From Kuafuiihalomonas sp039024635 (GTDB taxonomy: Bacteria > Myxococcota > Kuafuiibacteriia > Kuafuiibacteriales > Kuafuiibacteriaceae): a stretch of 64,000 bases of DNA. Below the pieces are notes generated by a model. The model was not told the DNA's origin and did not search any database. It saw only the letters and a program-made list of their open reading frames with translations. Where the stretch lies: assembly GCA_039024635.1 (NCBI GenBank), contig JBCCQA010000015.1, positions 61,396-125,395 on the forward strand. The letters are read 5' to 3'. Positions 7,477 to 15,414 of the stretch are shown here, piece by piece. Made by a program: the position numbers and the translations under genes. How positions within the stretch are numbered: position 1 is the first letter of the stretch; each line of letters starts with the position of its first letter.

Positions 7477-8847
7477 GTGGACGCCTCGAAAGGCCTCCGG
7501 CTCCTCGTCCTCCTTGGCCTCAGCGCCTGCCAGGGAAACGTCTTCGGCCTGGCGCCGCCTCAGGGCGGGATCGGAGACGACGGACGGGCCTTCAGCACCG
7601 AGACGCCCCGCTTCGGAACCATCCTCCTCGAGTGTGGGGGCGCGGTCGACCAGCTGCTCATCCGAAACCGCGAATTCCGACCCCTGGAGATCGCGGCCAC
7701 CGCGATTACGGATCCGAACGGCGTCTTCGAAGTGGACCTCCCGGGGCCCCTGCCCCGGAGTTCGCTGAGCCTGGGTCCTCGGGAGACCCTTCGCGTGATG
7801 GTCCAGTTCACCCCCGAGGAGGTGGGCCGCTTCGAGGGGGGCCTCGAGCTGGTGATCGACGGGGAAGCAGTGAGCCTGCGGTGGTCGGCCGAAGCCACGG
7901 ACCAAGCCGTCGTGACCGAGCGCTTCCGACAAACGCAAACCCTGAGCACCGACGTGGTGTTCGTAATCGATGACAGCGCTTCGATGCGGGAGGAGCAGGA
8001 TCTTCTTCGCGCCAACTTCCGCGCCTTCCTCCAGTCCGCCGACGACGGCCTGACCGACTATCGAATCGCGGTCACGACCACCAACGTGGAGGGGATCGGC
8101 GGACGCTTCGTCCCGACTTCGACCGAGACCGGCGACCTGAATGGGGACGGCGTGATCGATGAGTTCGACACCTTCGAAGAGCGCTTCCGCGCCCGAGACC
8201 GCTGGGCCGACCGCAGCTCCCAGCCCTCACCCGAGGCCAAGTTTCGTCGCCTGTCCGAGGTCGGCGTCAGTGGCCAAGGGGTCGAGAAAGGTCTGGAGGC
8301 CGCCTTGCTTTCGGTGTCGGCCCAAAATCGGGACGCACCCAACTTCGGCTTTTTCAGAGACGACGCGCTCCTGAGCTTCATCTTCGTGAGTGACGAGGAC
8401 GACCAGTCCGAAGGAAGCGTACAGGGCCTTGTGGAGGAGCTACGGGCCAGCAAGGCCGATGGGAACATCCGTGCCAGCGCCGTGGTCGGACCCGTGCCCG
8501 ACGGTTGCCGTACCGAGGACGAGCAGGTCGCGCCCGCGCCACGCTACGCGGAAGCTACCCGTCGACTGGGCGGGGTCACGGCCTCCATCTGCGCCGAGGA
8601 CTGGGCCCAGGTGCTGCGGAACGTGTCCGGAATCGCGCTCGGTCTGCAGACCCGCTTTGCCTTGGCGGGTCGACCGGCCGAGCTTCCCGAGGTCCGAGTG
8701 GACGGCGATCTACGTCCCCCCGTACTGGAGCAGGGGACGGTGCAGTGGACCTTCGACGAGGAGGACCGGGCCGTGGCCTTCGAGACCCTCAGCACCCCGG
8801 CTCTAGGCGCTCGCGTCGAGATCACCTACCCCCTGGCCTGCGAATAG
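7477..8847 (+). CDS. VWA-domain lipoprotein with N-terminal Ig-like domain
   Basis: About 456 residues. The frame is open further upstream (to 7288), but the GTG at 7477 gives a short lipoprotein signal, MDASKGLRLLVLLGLSACQG, with lipobox LSAC; a TTG at 7441 is the alternative. Residues about 35-145 form an ASH/CARDB-like Ig domain (ETLRVMVQFTPEEVGRFEGGLEL). A von Willebrand factor A domain follows, with VVFVIDDSASM giving the DxSxS metal-ion site and FIFVSDEDDQSE later in the fold. Proteins of this layout are common surface lipoproteins in Myxococcota. A DLNGDGVIDEFD stretch inside looks like a calcium loop. Function unknown; probably adhesion or protein binding on the cell surface. Confidence 0.78.
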   Translation: MDASKGLRLLVLLGLSACQGNVFGLAPPQGGIGDDGRAFSTETPRFGTILLECGGAVDQLLIRNREFRPLEIAATAITDPNGVFEVDLPGPLPRSSLSLGPRETLRVMVQFTPEEVGRFEGGLELVIDGEAVSLRWSAEATDQAVVTERFRQTQTLSTDVVFVIDDSASMREEQDLLRANFRAFLQSADDGLTDYRIAVTTTNVEGIGGRFVPTSTETGDLNGDGVIDEFDTFEERFRARDRWADRSSQPSPEAKFRRLSEVGVSGQGVEKGLEAALLSVSAQNRDAPNFGFFRDDALLSFIFVSDEDDQSEGSVQGLVEELRASKADGNIRASAVVGPVPDGCRTEDEQVAPAPRYAEATRRLGGVTASICAEDWAQVLRNVSGIALGLQTRFALAGRPAELPEVRVDGDLRPPVLEQGTVQWTFDEEDRAVAFETLSTPALGARVEITYPLACE

Positions 8848-8868
8848 TCGTACACCCAAAGCTGTAGA

Positions 8869-9117
8869 TCAGGGGGCCGCGTCTTCGCGGGTCGTCGACG
8901 AAGGCTCGCCATGCGCCGAGCTTGGGCTCAGATACTGCCACAGACAGATCGAAACCGAGCCGAAGGCCGCCGATAGCTGCAGGGCTACGAAGAGCACCAT
9001 GAGCCCCTTGGGCAGGCCCAGGGCCCAACCGACCGCGAAGAGCACGGTCGAGAAAGCGAGGGTCAGACTGCAGCCCCGCGACCAGTGCCGCGAGAAGTCG
9101 GGGCCGTGGGTGAGCAT
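8869..9117 (-). CDS. Small two-helix membrane protein, unknown function
   Basis: 82-residue ORF with two hydrophobic helices (about residues 18-36 and 38-62), followed by a polar tail rich in Ser, Thr and Glu. It lies just downstream of and convergent to the VWA lipoprotein gene (21 bases apart). Codon use looks like the neighbours, with G/C third positions, and no better ORF covers the interval. I do not recognise the family. The call rests on composition and on filling an otherwise empty gap. Confidence 0.5.
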   Translation of the reverse strand: MLTHGPDFSRHWSRGCSLTLAFSTVLFAVGWALGLPKGLMVLFVALQLSAAFGSVSICLWQYLSPSSAHGEPSSTTREDAAP

Positions 9118-9241
9118 CCTAGAAGGTCATGCCGTCCCGGGGCCGCCGTGATCAAGCGCATCATCTGAGAAACTCAGCCAGGAGCCTTGCGAGGTTCTCG
9201 ACGCAAGGCGTCAGAGAACCCGAAGCGCCCTCAAAGGGCCT

Positions 9242-10288
9242 TCAGGCCCGTGTCCCGCTCCGGACTTGTCGCAGGAAGTCGACGAGTTTCTCGAAGTCGA
9301 TGGGCTTCTCCAGGACGGTCGTCGCGCCCATGTCTCGGATCTGGCGCTCAGCTTCGTCCCACCAAAGAGCGCCGCTGATGACGGCGATGGGAGTGTCGGG
9401 GAGGACCTCGCGCAGCTGTTGCAGCATCCGGGCGCCGGGGATGGCGGGGAGGACCCAATCCATGACCACGACGTCGGCCTCCCGATCGGCGGCCATCTTC
9501 AAACCGGTGGGCGGATCGTCGGTCCCGACCACGATGCAGCCGAACTTCTTCAGGCAGCGCTCGAGGAGACGGACGATCCCGGGATCGTCGTCGATCACCA
9601 AGACTCGGGTCCCGGCCAAGGCGGTGGAGGCCGCCGGGTGTCCCAGGACGCGAGCGTCGAGTCGAGGCTTGGAGTTCGTGGACGCTCGGCCCGGTACTTC
9701 TTTCGGGGCCGAGTCATCGGGCGAGGAGCTCGAGGATGAGCTCTCGACTCGGGGAAGGGGATCTTGGGTCCCAGACTGCACCGGCGGGAGGCTGACGTCG
9801 ACGGCGCCCCAGGTGCGGGGTGCCGAAGGCGTAGCCTTCTGAGCGTCCTCCATCAGCTCTCGCAAACGAGGGGAGGCTCGAAGCCGAGCCGGAGAGAGGC
9901 TGCTCGGCCGACCCGCCTCTTCGAGCACGGGCACTTCACCCGTTCGGGGGATGGCGGCATCGTGCGATGGCAGGTCGCTGCTCCACTCGCCGAGCTGCTC
10001 GAAGACCACATCGTCGGTATCCGGGCCGCACTCGATACGGGCCCCGCTACGGCGGACCCAGGTCGCCACCTGGCCGTGGAAGGTGAGGACCGGACCGTGC
10101 CGGTCGAGCAGCGTGACCTGCAGGCCATCGGTGAAGCGCAGGTCCTCCCGGTCGGTCTTCAAGAAGACGCTGGTCGTACCAATGCGAAGGATGGGCGCCT
10201 CGAAACGAGCGCCGTTCGAGAGCAGGCATAGCGCCTTCTTGGGCGCGCTCATCTGCTCGATGAAAGACATGATCGGAGGATCGGCCAT
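9242..10288 (-). CDS. PilZ-like and response-regulator receiver fusion protein
   Basis: 348 residues. The N-terminal 95 residues have a PilZ-like beta-barrel pattern (MSAPKKALCLLSNGARFEAP, FLKTDREDL, GQVATWVRRSG), though the RxxxR c-di-GMP-binding motif is not obvious. A low-complexity Ser/Pro/Arg linker of about 120 residues follows. The C-terminal 120 residues are a receiver domain: RVLVIDDDPGIVRLL with the acidic pair, phosphoacceptor Asp in VVMDWVLP, Thr/Ser at IAVISGA and the switch Lys in VLEKPIDF. No DNA-binding domain is present. ATG 10288 or 10270 could be the start. Known PilZ-REC proteins of myxobacteria act in motility or polarity; here that is only an analogy. Confidence 0.75.
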   Translation of the reverse strand: MADPPIMSFIEQMSAPKKALCLLSNGARFEAPILRIGTTSVFLKTDREDLRFTDGLQVTLLDRHGPVLTFHGQVATWVRRSGARIECGPDTDDVVFEQLGEWSSDLPSHDAAIPRTGEVPVLEEAGRPSSLSPARLRASPRLRELMEDAQKATPSAPRTWGAVDVSLPPVQSGTQDPLPRVESSSSSSSPDDSAPKEVPGRASTNSKPRLDARVLGHPAASTALAGTRVLVIDDDPGIVRLLERCLKKFGCIVVGTDDPPTGLKMAADREADVVVMDWVLPAIPGARMLQQLREVLPDTPIAVISGALWWDEAERQIRDMGATTVLEKPIDFEKLVDFLRQVRSGTRA

Positions 10289-10322
10289 TTGGACCGCTTT
10301 GGGGACCGCTTTGGTGGAAAGC

Positions 10323-10811
<489 letters not shown>

Positions 10812-10812
10812 T

Positions 10813-11391
10813 TCATCCTCCGTGCAAATGGGCCGTGTCGCGGGCGGTCCGAACAACCTCGGCCTCGTGGGCCGCGACCTCTTCCATCCGACTGCGCATC
10901 GCCGCGCGACCGACGATGCTCTCGGCAAGGTCGAGGTAGAGCCTGTGGTGCCGGGCTTCGCTGGCCAGGAGCTCTTGGTAGAAGGCGGCGAGCTCTTCGT
11001 CTTCGAGACCTTCCGCCAGGAGTTTCATTCGCTCGCAAGAGCGAGCTTCGATGAAGGCGCAGCAAAGGAGGGTGTCGACCAGCCGCTCCGGCTCACCTTC
11101 GCGCACGACCTCGAGCAGACGGCCGGGATAGGCGCTCGGTTTGGAACGGCCAAAGCTCAGCTGCCGCCGTTCCATGAGGGTGAGAACGGCTTCGAAGTGC
11201 TCGAGCTCTTCCCGCGCCAGAGCCGACAGGGGCCGCATGAGCTGAGGATGCTCCGGATAGCGGAACATCAGGGTCATGGCGGTCGATGCCGCCTTCTTCT
11301 CCAGATGGGCGTGATCGAGGAGAATGGACTCAATCCGGGGCGCAGCCCGAGCCGCCCAGTCGGGCGCCGTTTCGACGCCGAGATGGAGCAC
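10813..11391 (-). CDS. miaE: tRNA 2-methylthio-N6-isopentenyladenosine-37 hydroxylase MiaE
   Basis: 192-residue non-heme diiron monooxygenase. It hydroxylates the isopentenyl group of ms2i6A37 to ms2io6A in tRNAs reading UNN codons, using O2. The ferritin-like four-helix bundle is visible with iron ligands in LLDHAHLEKKAAS, REELEHFEAVL, FIEARSCERM and SEARHHRLYLDLA. Length agrees with the family. It abuts phhB upstream (no gap) and is one base before the EVE gene, so all three are one transcript. Confidence 0.9.
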   Translation of the reverse strand: MLHLGVETAPDWAARAAPRIESILLDHAHLEKKAASTAMTLMFRYPEHPQLMRPLSALAREELEHFEAVLTLMERRQLSFGRSKPSAYPGRLLEVVREGEPERLVDTLLCCAFIEARSCERMKLLAEGLEDEELAAFYQELLASEARHHRLYLDLAESIVGRAAMRSRMEEVAAHEAEVVRTARDTAHLHGG

Positions 11392-11721
11392 CTACGTGAG
11401 CCTCTCGATCTTGGCCGCCAAAACGAAGTCACTCTCCGTCAGCCCGTCGATGGCGTGGGTGAAGACTTCGACCGTGACCCGACCCCAGGTAAAGCTGACA
11501 TCCGGATGATGACCTTCGGCTTCGGCCACTTCGCCAATCGCGTTCACGCGGGCCAAAGCACTCTTGAAATCGGGGAAGCTGTAAATCCGGCGCAGGTGGT
11601 GTTCTTCGACCACCTCCCAAGCCGGAAGCTGAGACGAGAGCGTCTGTAGCTCCGCCCCCTTCAAGGCCGGAACGCCCCCCGAACAGGGCACACAGGACTT
11701 TGCCGCCAATTCATCGCTCAT
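11392..11721 (-). CDS. phhB: Pterin-4a-carbinolamine dehydratase
   Basis: 109 residues from ATG 11721 (MSDELAAKSCVPCSGG). The active-site signature EGHHPDVSFTWGRVTVEVFTHAIDGLT is complete, with the catalytic His pair, and PAWEVVEEHHLRRIYSFPDF precedes it. The enzyme dehydrates 4a-hydroxytetrahydrobiopterin for aromatic amino-acid hydroxylases, and homologues also occur as molybdopterin-related proteins. No phenylalanine hydroxylase is nearby. Its neighbour MiaE is also an O2-dependent hydroxylase but is not pterin-dependent. A divergent promoter region of 137 bases separates it from the membrane redox operon. Confidence 0.9.
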   Translation of the reverse strand: MSDELAAKSCVPCSGGVPALKGAELQTLSSQLPAWEVVEEHHLRRIYSFPDFKSALARVNAIGEVAEAEGHHPDVSFTWGRVTVEVFTHAIDGLTESDFVLAAKIERLT

Positions 11722-11858
11722 GGCTCTTCGCCTAGCAGGACGCTCCGCACACATCACGTCGATTCCGGCCTGGGGTTCCGGCCTAAGGAACGGGGAACAG
11801 CTCGCCGGCGAGGTTAGCAAGGAGCGTCGATTCGGCGGGGGCCACGTGTGCTACGAAC

Positions 11859-12059
11859 GTGAACATGACAGGGATCTACTGGGGGATCATCGGATATGGC
11901 GCCATCGGTTTGGTGTTCGGAGGCGCCTTCGTTTTTCTGGGGGCCCAAGCGGTGGTCCCGGCGGCCAAGTCGGCCAGCTTGGCGACCCGCCTGCTGTGGT
12001 GGCCTGGAGCAGCCGGCTTGTGGCCCTACCTGGCCCTCCGATGGGTCAAGGCCCGATGA
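11859..12059 (+). CDS. 66-residue membrane protein, first gene of redox operon
   Basis: MNMTGIYWGIIGYGAIGLVFGG begins a two-helix hydrophobic protein. Helix 1 is about residues 6-28. A VPAAKSASLATRLLWWPGAA segment leads to a second hydrophobic stretch, ending with a positively charged WVKAR tail. Its stop codon overlaps the next ATG (ATGA), a coupling repeated twice downstream, and this is the main evidence that it is real. The family is not known to me. Size and topology are like the small subunits that accompany membrane cytochromes. Confidence 0.68.
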   Translation: MNMTGIYWGIIGYGAIGLVFGGAFVFLGAQAVVPAAKSASLATRLLWWPGAAGLWPYLALRWVKAR

Positions 12060-12199
12060 ATCTGAAACAGCGACGGGTTCACTCCGCAGTTTGGCTTGTC
12101 TTGGGGCCCGTGGCCCTCCTCCTGCTCTACATGGCCCTCCAGACCCAGGTGCGGCCGGCGGCGGAGCGGAAAGGGGTGGCAGGGGAGGCCATGCGATGA
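12056..12199 (+). CDS. 47-residue single-helix membrane protein
   Basis: MNLKQRRVHSAVWLVLGPVA begins a protein with a basic N-terminus, one transmembrane helix (residues about 11-29) and an outer tail. It overlaps the preceding gene by ATGA at the start and the following gene by ATGA at its end, which is hard to explain by chance. No family recognised. The N-in, C-out topology predicted from charges would place the C-terminal 18 residues in the periplasm. A structural or assembly subunit of the adjacent heme/Rieske protein is an inference. Confidence 0.68.
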   Translation: MNLKQRRVHSAVWLVLGPVALLLLYMALQTQVRPAAERKGVAGEAMR

Positions 12200-13248
12200 G
12201 TCACGGCTACGTCCCCGTCCAGTGGAATGCCCGCAAGAAGGCTTTCGACTACTTCGTCCTCGCCGGAGTCTTGGCATACGTGGGCGTCTTCGTGGGCCTG
12301 TCGATCGCCATTCACGGTGCCAACGCACCTTCGGAGGACATCGTTCTCATCCGGGCCACCGGGAGTGCGGCCTTCGTCCTCCTCCACGGGGTTCTGGCTA
12401 TCGGCCCCTTGGCCCGACTCGACCGGCGCTTTACCCCGCTGCTCTACAACCGACGCCATCTCGGGGTGACGGTCTTCCTGTTGGGATTCGTCCACGCCAC
12501 CCTGACCTCCTTGGTCTACTTTGGCTTCGCGGAATCGGACCCGCTTTGGAACATCCTGGAGAATCGAGCGCCCGAGGTGCAGGGCATCTTTCCGTACTTC
12601 GGGCTGGCGGCCTTTCTCATCCTGTTCTTGATGGCGGCCACCAGCCACGACTTTTGGCAGGCCCTGCTCGGCAACATTCCCTGGAAGTGGCTGCACATGG
12701 CCGTGTACCTCGCCTACGTGCTCCTCGTCCTCCACGTGGCCTACGGCGTGATGCGAAGCGAGACCGATCTCTGGGCGCCGACGCTGGTCGGTCTGGGGAT
12801 ACTCGGGCTCAGCGCCCTGCATCTGGCCGCGGCCCGTGTCTCGACGCGGGGGGACGCCCTGCTTGAGACGAAGTCCGAAGACGAAGGCGTCTGGGTGGAC
12901 GCGGGAGCTCCAGAGTCCATCGCGCTCGAACGGGCCAAGGGAGTCCGGTTGCCTTCGGGAGAGCGAATCGCCGTCGTCCATCACCGCGAGGGCTACAGCG
13001 CTCTCTCCGGCGTCTGCGCCCACCAGGCAGGCCCGCTCTATGAGGGAAGAGTCATCGACGACTGCCTGACCTGTCCCTGGCACGGCTATCAATACCGGCC
13101 CGAGAACGGCCAGTCCCCGCCGCCCTTCGAAGAAAGGCTGCCCACCTATCGCCTGCGCTTGAGGAGCGGCCGACTCCAGGTCCTGGACCAGCCCCAGCCG
13201 CCGGGTACTCCCATTCCGCCCCTGGTCATGGAGTCCGAGCATGTCTGA
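12196..13248 (+). CDS. Ferric-reductase-like heme membrane domain fused to a Rieske [2Fe-2S] domain
   Basis: 350 residues. Residues about 18-212 contain six hydrophobic segments with His residues at 64, 88, 100, 167 and 180, in the arrangement expected for heme ligands of the ferric reductase-like/MsrQ group (RRHLGVTVFLLGFVHA and WLHMAVYLAYVLLVLHVAYG). Residues 230-335 are a Rieske domain with C274-A-H276, sixteen residues, then C293-PW-H296. The membrane part would carry electrons across the bilayer to or from the Rieske cluster. There is no FAD/NADPH domain, so another donor is needed. ATG overlaps the previous stop; the last eight bases overlap the next gene. Confidence 0.85.
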   Translation: MSHGYVPVQWNARKKAFDYFVLAGVLAYVGVFVGLSIAIHGANAPSEDIVLIRATGSAAFVLLHGVLAIGPLARLDRRFTPLLYNRRHLGVTVFLLGFVHATLTSLVYFGFAESDPLWNILENRAPEVQGIFPYFGLAAFLILFLMAATSHDFWQALLGNIPWKWLHMAVYLAYVLLVLHVAYGVMRSETDLWAPTLVGLGILGLSALHLAAARVSTRGDALLETKSEDEGVWVDAGAPESIALERAKGVRLPSGERIAVVHHREGYSALSGVCAHQAGPLYEGRVIDDCLTCPWHGYQYRPENGQSPPPFEERLPTYRLRLRSGRLQVLDQPQPPGTPIPPLVMESEHV

Positions 13249-13951
13249 GCCCACGAGAGACGAGTTCTTCGTAGGCTACTTGCCGACCCCACCCGGCGTT
13301 CGACGCTTCGCCCTCCGGATCGCCTACCTCGCCCTCGCCCTCGTCATCGGTGCAGCGACCGCCCTCGCCTTCAGCCACCGCCGCGCGGGACCGGCGAGCT
13401 GGGACATCAGCCTCGTCGTCGAGCTGGAGGGCGTTCTCCAGACCGAACCCTATGGCGTGCTGCACCTGGAGGAGGGCAGCGCGCTCTTGGTCGAGGCCAC
13501 CAAGTTTGGGCTGCGTCCCGAAGCTTCGGCCCTCGAAGGTCGAAGGGTGACGCTGCGGGGAACGCTTCTGCAGCGAGACGGCGACCGCATGCTCGCCCTG
13601 CTCCCGGGAGATGATGCCTTCACCGACCTCGGTGAGGACGAACTCCCCGACGCCAGTGCGCTAGGGAAGGTCCAGCTGACCGGCAACATCGTCGATTCCA
13701 AGTGCTTCTTGGGCGCGATGAAGCCCGGTGACGGCGCGGGTCATCGTCCATGCGCCCAGCTATGCATCCGAGGCGGCATCCCTCCCGTTCTGATCAGCGA
13801 CGACCCCGAGCACCCCAAGGTCATCGTTGTGGACGAGGAGGGTCGACCGATGACCGAGAAGGTCCTCCCCCTCGTCGCCGAAGAACTGACCCTGTCGGGC
13901 CAGCTCTTCTCTCAGGGTGACCGGAAGTTCTTCAGGATCTCTCTTCCCTGA
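13241..13951 (+). CDS. Membrane-anchored protein with conserved three-Cys motif, unknown
   Basis: 236 residues with an N-terminal anchor helix (about residues 23-45, IAYLALALVIGAATALAF) and a periplasm-facing beta-rich domain. Near the C-terminus is NIVDSKCFLGAMKPG, then HRPCAQLCIRGGIPPVL: three cysteines (155, 171, 175) and two conserved-looking glycines. I recall similar motifs in hypothetical proteins beside Rieske/heme genes but cannot name the family. The motif could bind a metal or form a redox disulfide. The start overlaps the Rieske-fusion gene by eight bases, ending the operon. The next feature is a palindromic repeat. Confidence 0.72.
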   Translation: MSEPTRDEFFVGYLPTPPGVRRFALRIAYLALALVIGAATALAFSHRRAGPASWDISLVVELEGVLQTEPYGVLHLEEGSALLVEATKFGLRPEASALEGRRVTLRGTLLQRDGDRMLALLPGDDAFTDLGEDELPDASALGKVQLTGNIVDSKCFLGAMKPGDGAGHRPCAQLCIRGGIPPVLISDDPEHPKVIVVDEEGRPMTEKVLPLVAEELTLSGQLFSQGDRKFFRISLP

Positions 13952-13984
13952 GCCTTCGGCAGGCTGGAAGCGTCCAGCGCCGGA

Positions 13985-14067
13985 CTAGTGTACCGATCAC
14001 AAAGTTCGGATCGCTTGCCGTCGGCCCTAGACGGGAAGCTGATCGAACTTCATGACCGGCACACTAG
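13985..14067. repeat. Imperfect 83-bp palindromic repeat (REP/MITE-like) between convergent genes
   Basis: The left arm 13985-14012 begins CTAGTGTACCGATCACAAAG and the right arm 14041-14067, read on the other strand, begins CTAGTGTGCCGGTCATGAAG; both go on through GTTCG and ATC. The inner 28 bases also pair partly (GCTT...CCGTC with GACGGGAAGC). The element ends exactly in CTAG on both sides. It sits between the stop of the three-Cys gene and the YHS gene, and the YHS stop codon lies inside the right arm. It could work as a two-way transcription terminator, though there is no T-tract. No second copy is evident in the window. Confidence 0.7.
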
Positions 14068-14531
14068 CTCGAGAGGTGTTTGGTCCAGGCGGCGTCGGCC
14101 TTTGGCTTCAGTTCGGCTCGCTTCGGCTTCCAAGACTTGAGGGTGTTGGCGAACAAGCTCTTGTAGAAGAGATAGAGGCGCCCGTCATGCACCTCGTAGG
14201 AGGTCGGGTCGACGTCGACCTTGTCGCCGCTCGTGCCCATGGCGTAGGCGCACCAGCCGCCGTAGGCCGGCTCGTACTTCTGCGGACTGTCTTCGAAGCG
14301 TTTCTTGTTGGCCTCGCTAGAAAAACGATAGCGCACCCCGAGGTGCTCAACCTCTAGCGTCTTCTTGCCCTTGGCAGGCTTGCCACCCCCCTCCGGGAAG
14401 TAGGCGACCGGGTCATAACCCTCAATGGCGAGGCCGGCCTTCTCGAGGTGGTAGTGGGCTCTTCGCGTGTCGGTGTCAGGGGTAGCCGCCGTCGAGGCCG
14501 CCAGAAGGGCGGCGAATGTCATCGTGATCAT
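14064..14531 (-). CDS. Exported YHS-domain protein
   Basis: 155 residues from ATG 14531, which overlaps the upstream stop (ATGA). A signal peptide MITMTFAALLAASTAATP is followed by GLAIEGYDPVAYFPEGGG, the YHS signature, then RYRFSSEANKKRFEDSPQKYEPAYGGWCAYAMG. YHS domains are small treble-clef-like folds often linked to metals, especially copper, but this one has a single Cys and its metal is uncertain. The tail SYEVHDGRLYLFYKSLF is typical of the periplasmic YHS group. The stop codon falls inside the palindromic repeat, so the C-terminal end may have been reshaped by it. Confidence 0.82.
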   Translation of the reverse strand: MITMTFAALLAASTAATPDTDTRRAHYHLEKAGLAIEGYDPVAYFPEGGGKPAKGKKTLEVEHLGVRYRFSSEANKKRFEDSPQKYEPAYGGWCAYAMGTSGDKVDVDPTSYEVHDGRLYLFYKSLFANTLKSWKPKRAELKPKADAAWTKHLSS

Positions 14532-15412
14532 GTCTTGGTCTTCTCTTTCAAATGCAGGATGGCGGCCCGGATCAGATCCGGACGTCGCCAAGGAACGAAG
14601 TGGCTCATGGCGGGGACACGAACGAACTCGGCTTCGGGCAAGCGGGACTCCAAGAAGTCCGCGTTGCCTGGAGGGACGAGCTCGTCGGCGCCGCCTTGAA
14701 TCACATGAACCGGTACGTCGATGCCGGCCCAGCGTTTCGCCAGAAGCTCGAGTTCGCCTCTCAGGGGCAAGATCTCCTGGTTGCAGACGTCGAGCTCGGG
14801 GGGCAGAAGCCAGCGGAGTCCGCGCCAGCTGGCTGGAATCTGGATCCACTTGGTCTCTTCGAGCTCGGGGTCGACCGAGGCCGCCGCCAGCACGAGCCCG
14901 CCCACGAGATTCGGATGGTCGACGGCGACCTGCCCCGCAACCGGTCCACCCAAGGAGTGACCGACCAAGAGCGCGGGCGCCTGCTCTGCACCTTCCTCCC
15001 GAAGCACGGCTGCAACCATGCGAGCCTGGGCCTCCAGGCTCGGCATGGGCTGACCTCGGCCCGAACCTCCATAGCCCGGTCGGTCCACGGCCAGCAGACG
15101 AAGATGACGAAGGGCGGGATCGACGAAGAAGCCCTTCCAGGCCATCCAGTCTCCGGGAGAACCGTGGATGAAGAGGACGATGGGCCCATCCGCCGGGCCG
15201 GTCGCCGCCCAGGCCATGGGCTTCCCATCCAGCTCCAGCCGATTCAGCGCCGGCATGGGGGCCGAGGCTTCGTCGAAGTAGGCGCGCATGCCCTCGGGCG
15301 TGACCATCAGTCCGACGGCCTGAGGGGCGAAGCGAACGAAGAGAAGGCTCGCCACCATCAGGAGCACGCCTCCGCCTAGAACGCCGAGCAAAGCCCAGAG
15401 CACCCGTTTCAT
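14528..15412 (-). CDS. Alpha/beta hydrolase, membrane-anchored
   Basis: 294 residues with an N-terminal hydrophobic helix (MKRVLWALLGVLGGGVLLMV) that would anchor it or act as a signal. The catalytic parts are all visible: oxyanion HGSPGDW, nucleophile elbow VGHSLGG, acid in GGADELVPP and His in MSHFVPW. The family includes lipases, esterases and amidases; the substrate cannot be inferred. It starts three bases after the DedA/ATP-grasp gene and overlaps YHS downstream, so it belongs to the same transcript as the cysteine dioxygenase cluster. Confidence 0.85.
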   Translation of the reverse strand: MKRVLWALLGVLGGGVLLMVASLLFVRFAPQAVGLMVTPEGMRAYFDEASAPMPALNRLELDGKPMAWAATGPADGPIVLFIHGSPGDWMAWKGFFVDPALRHLRLLAVDRPGYGGSGRGQPMPSLEAQARMVAAVLREEGAEQAPALLVGHSLGGPVAGQVAVDHPNLVGGLVLAAASVDPELEETKWIQIPASWRGLRWLLPPELDVCNQEILPLRGELELLAKRWAGIDVPVHVIQGGADELVPPGNADFLESRLPEAEFVRVPAMSHFVPWRRPDLIRAAILHLKEKTKT

Positions 15413-15414
15413 CG

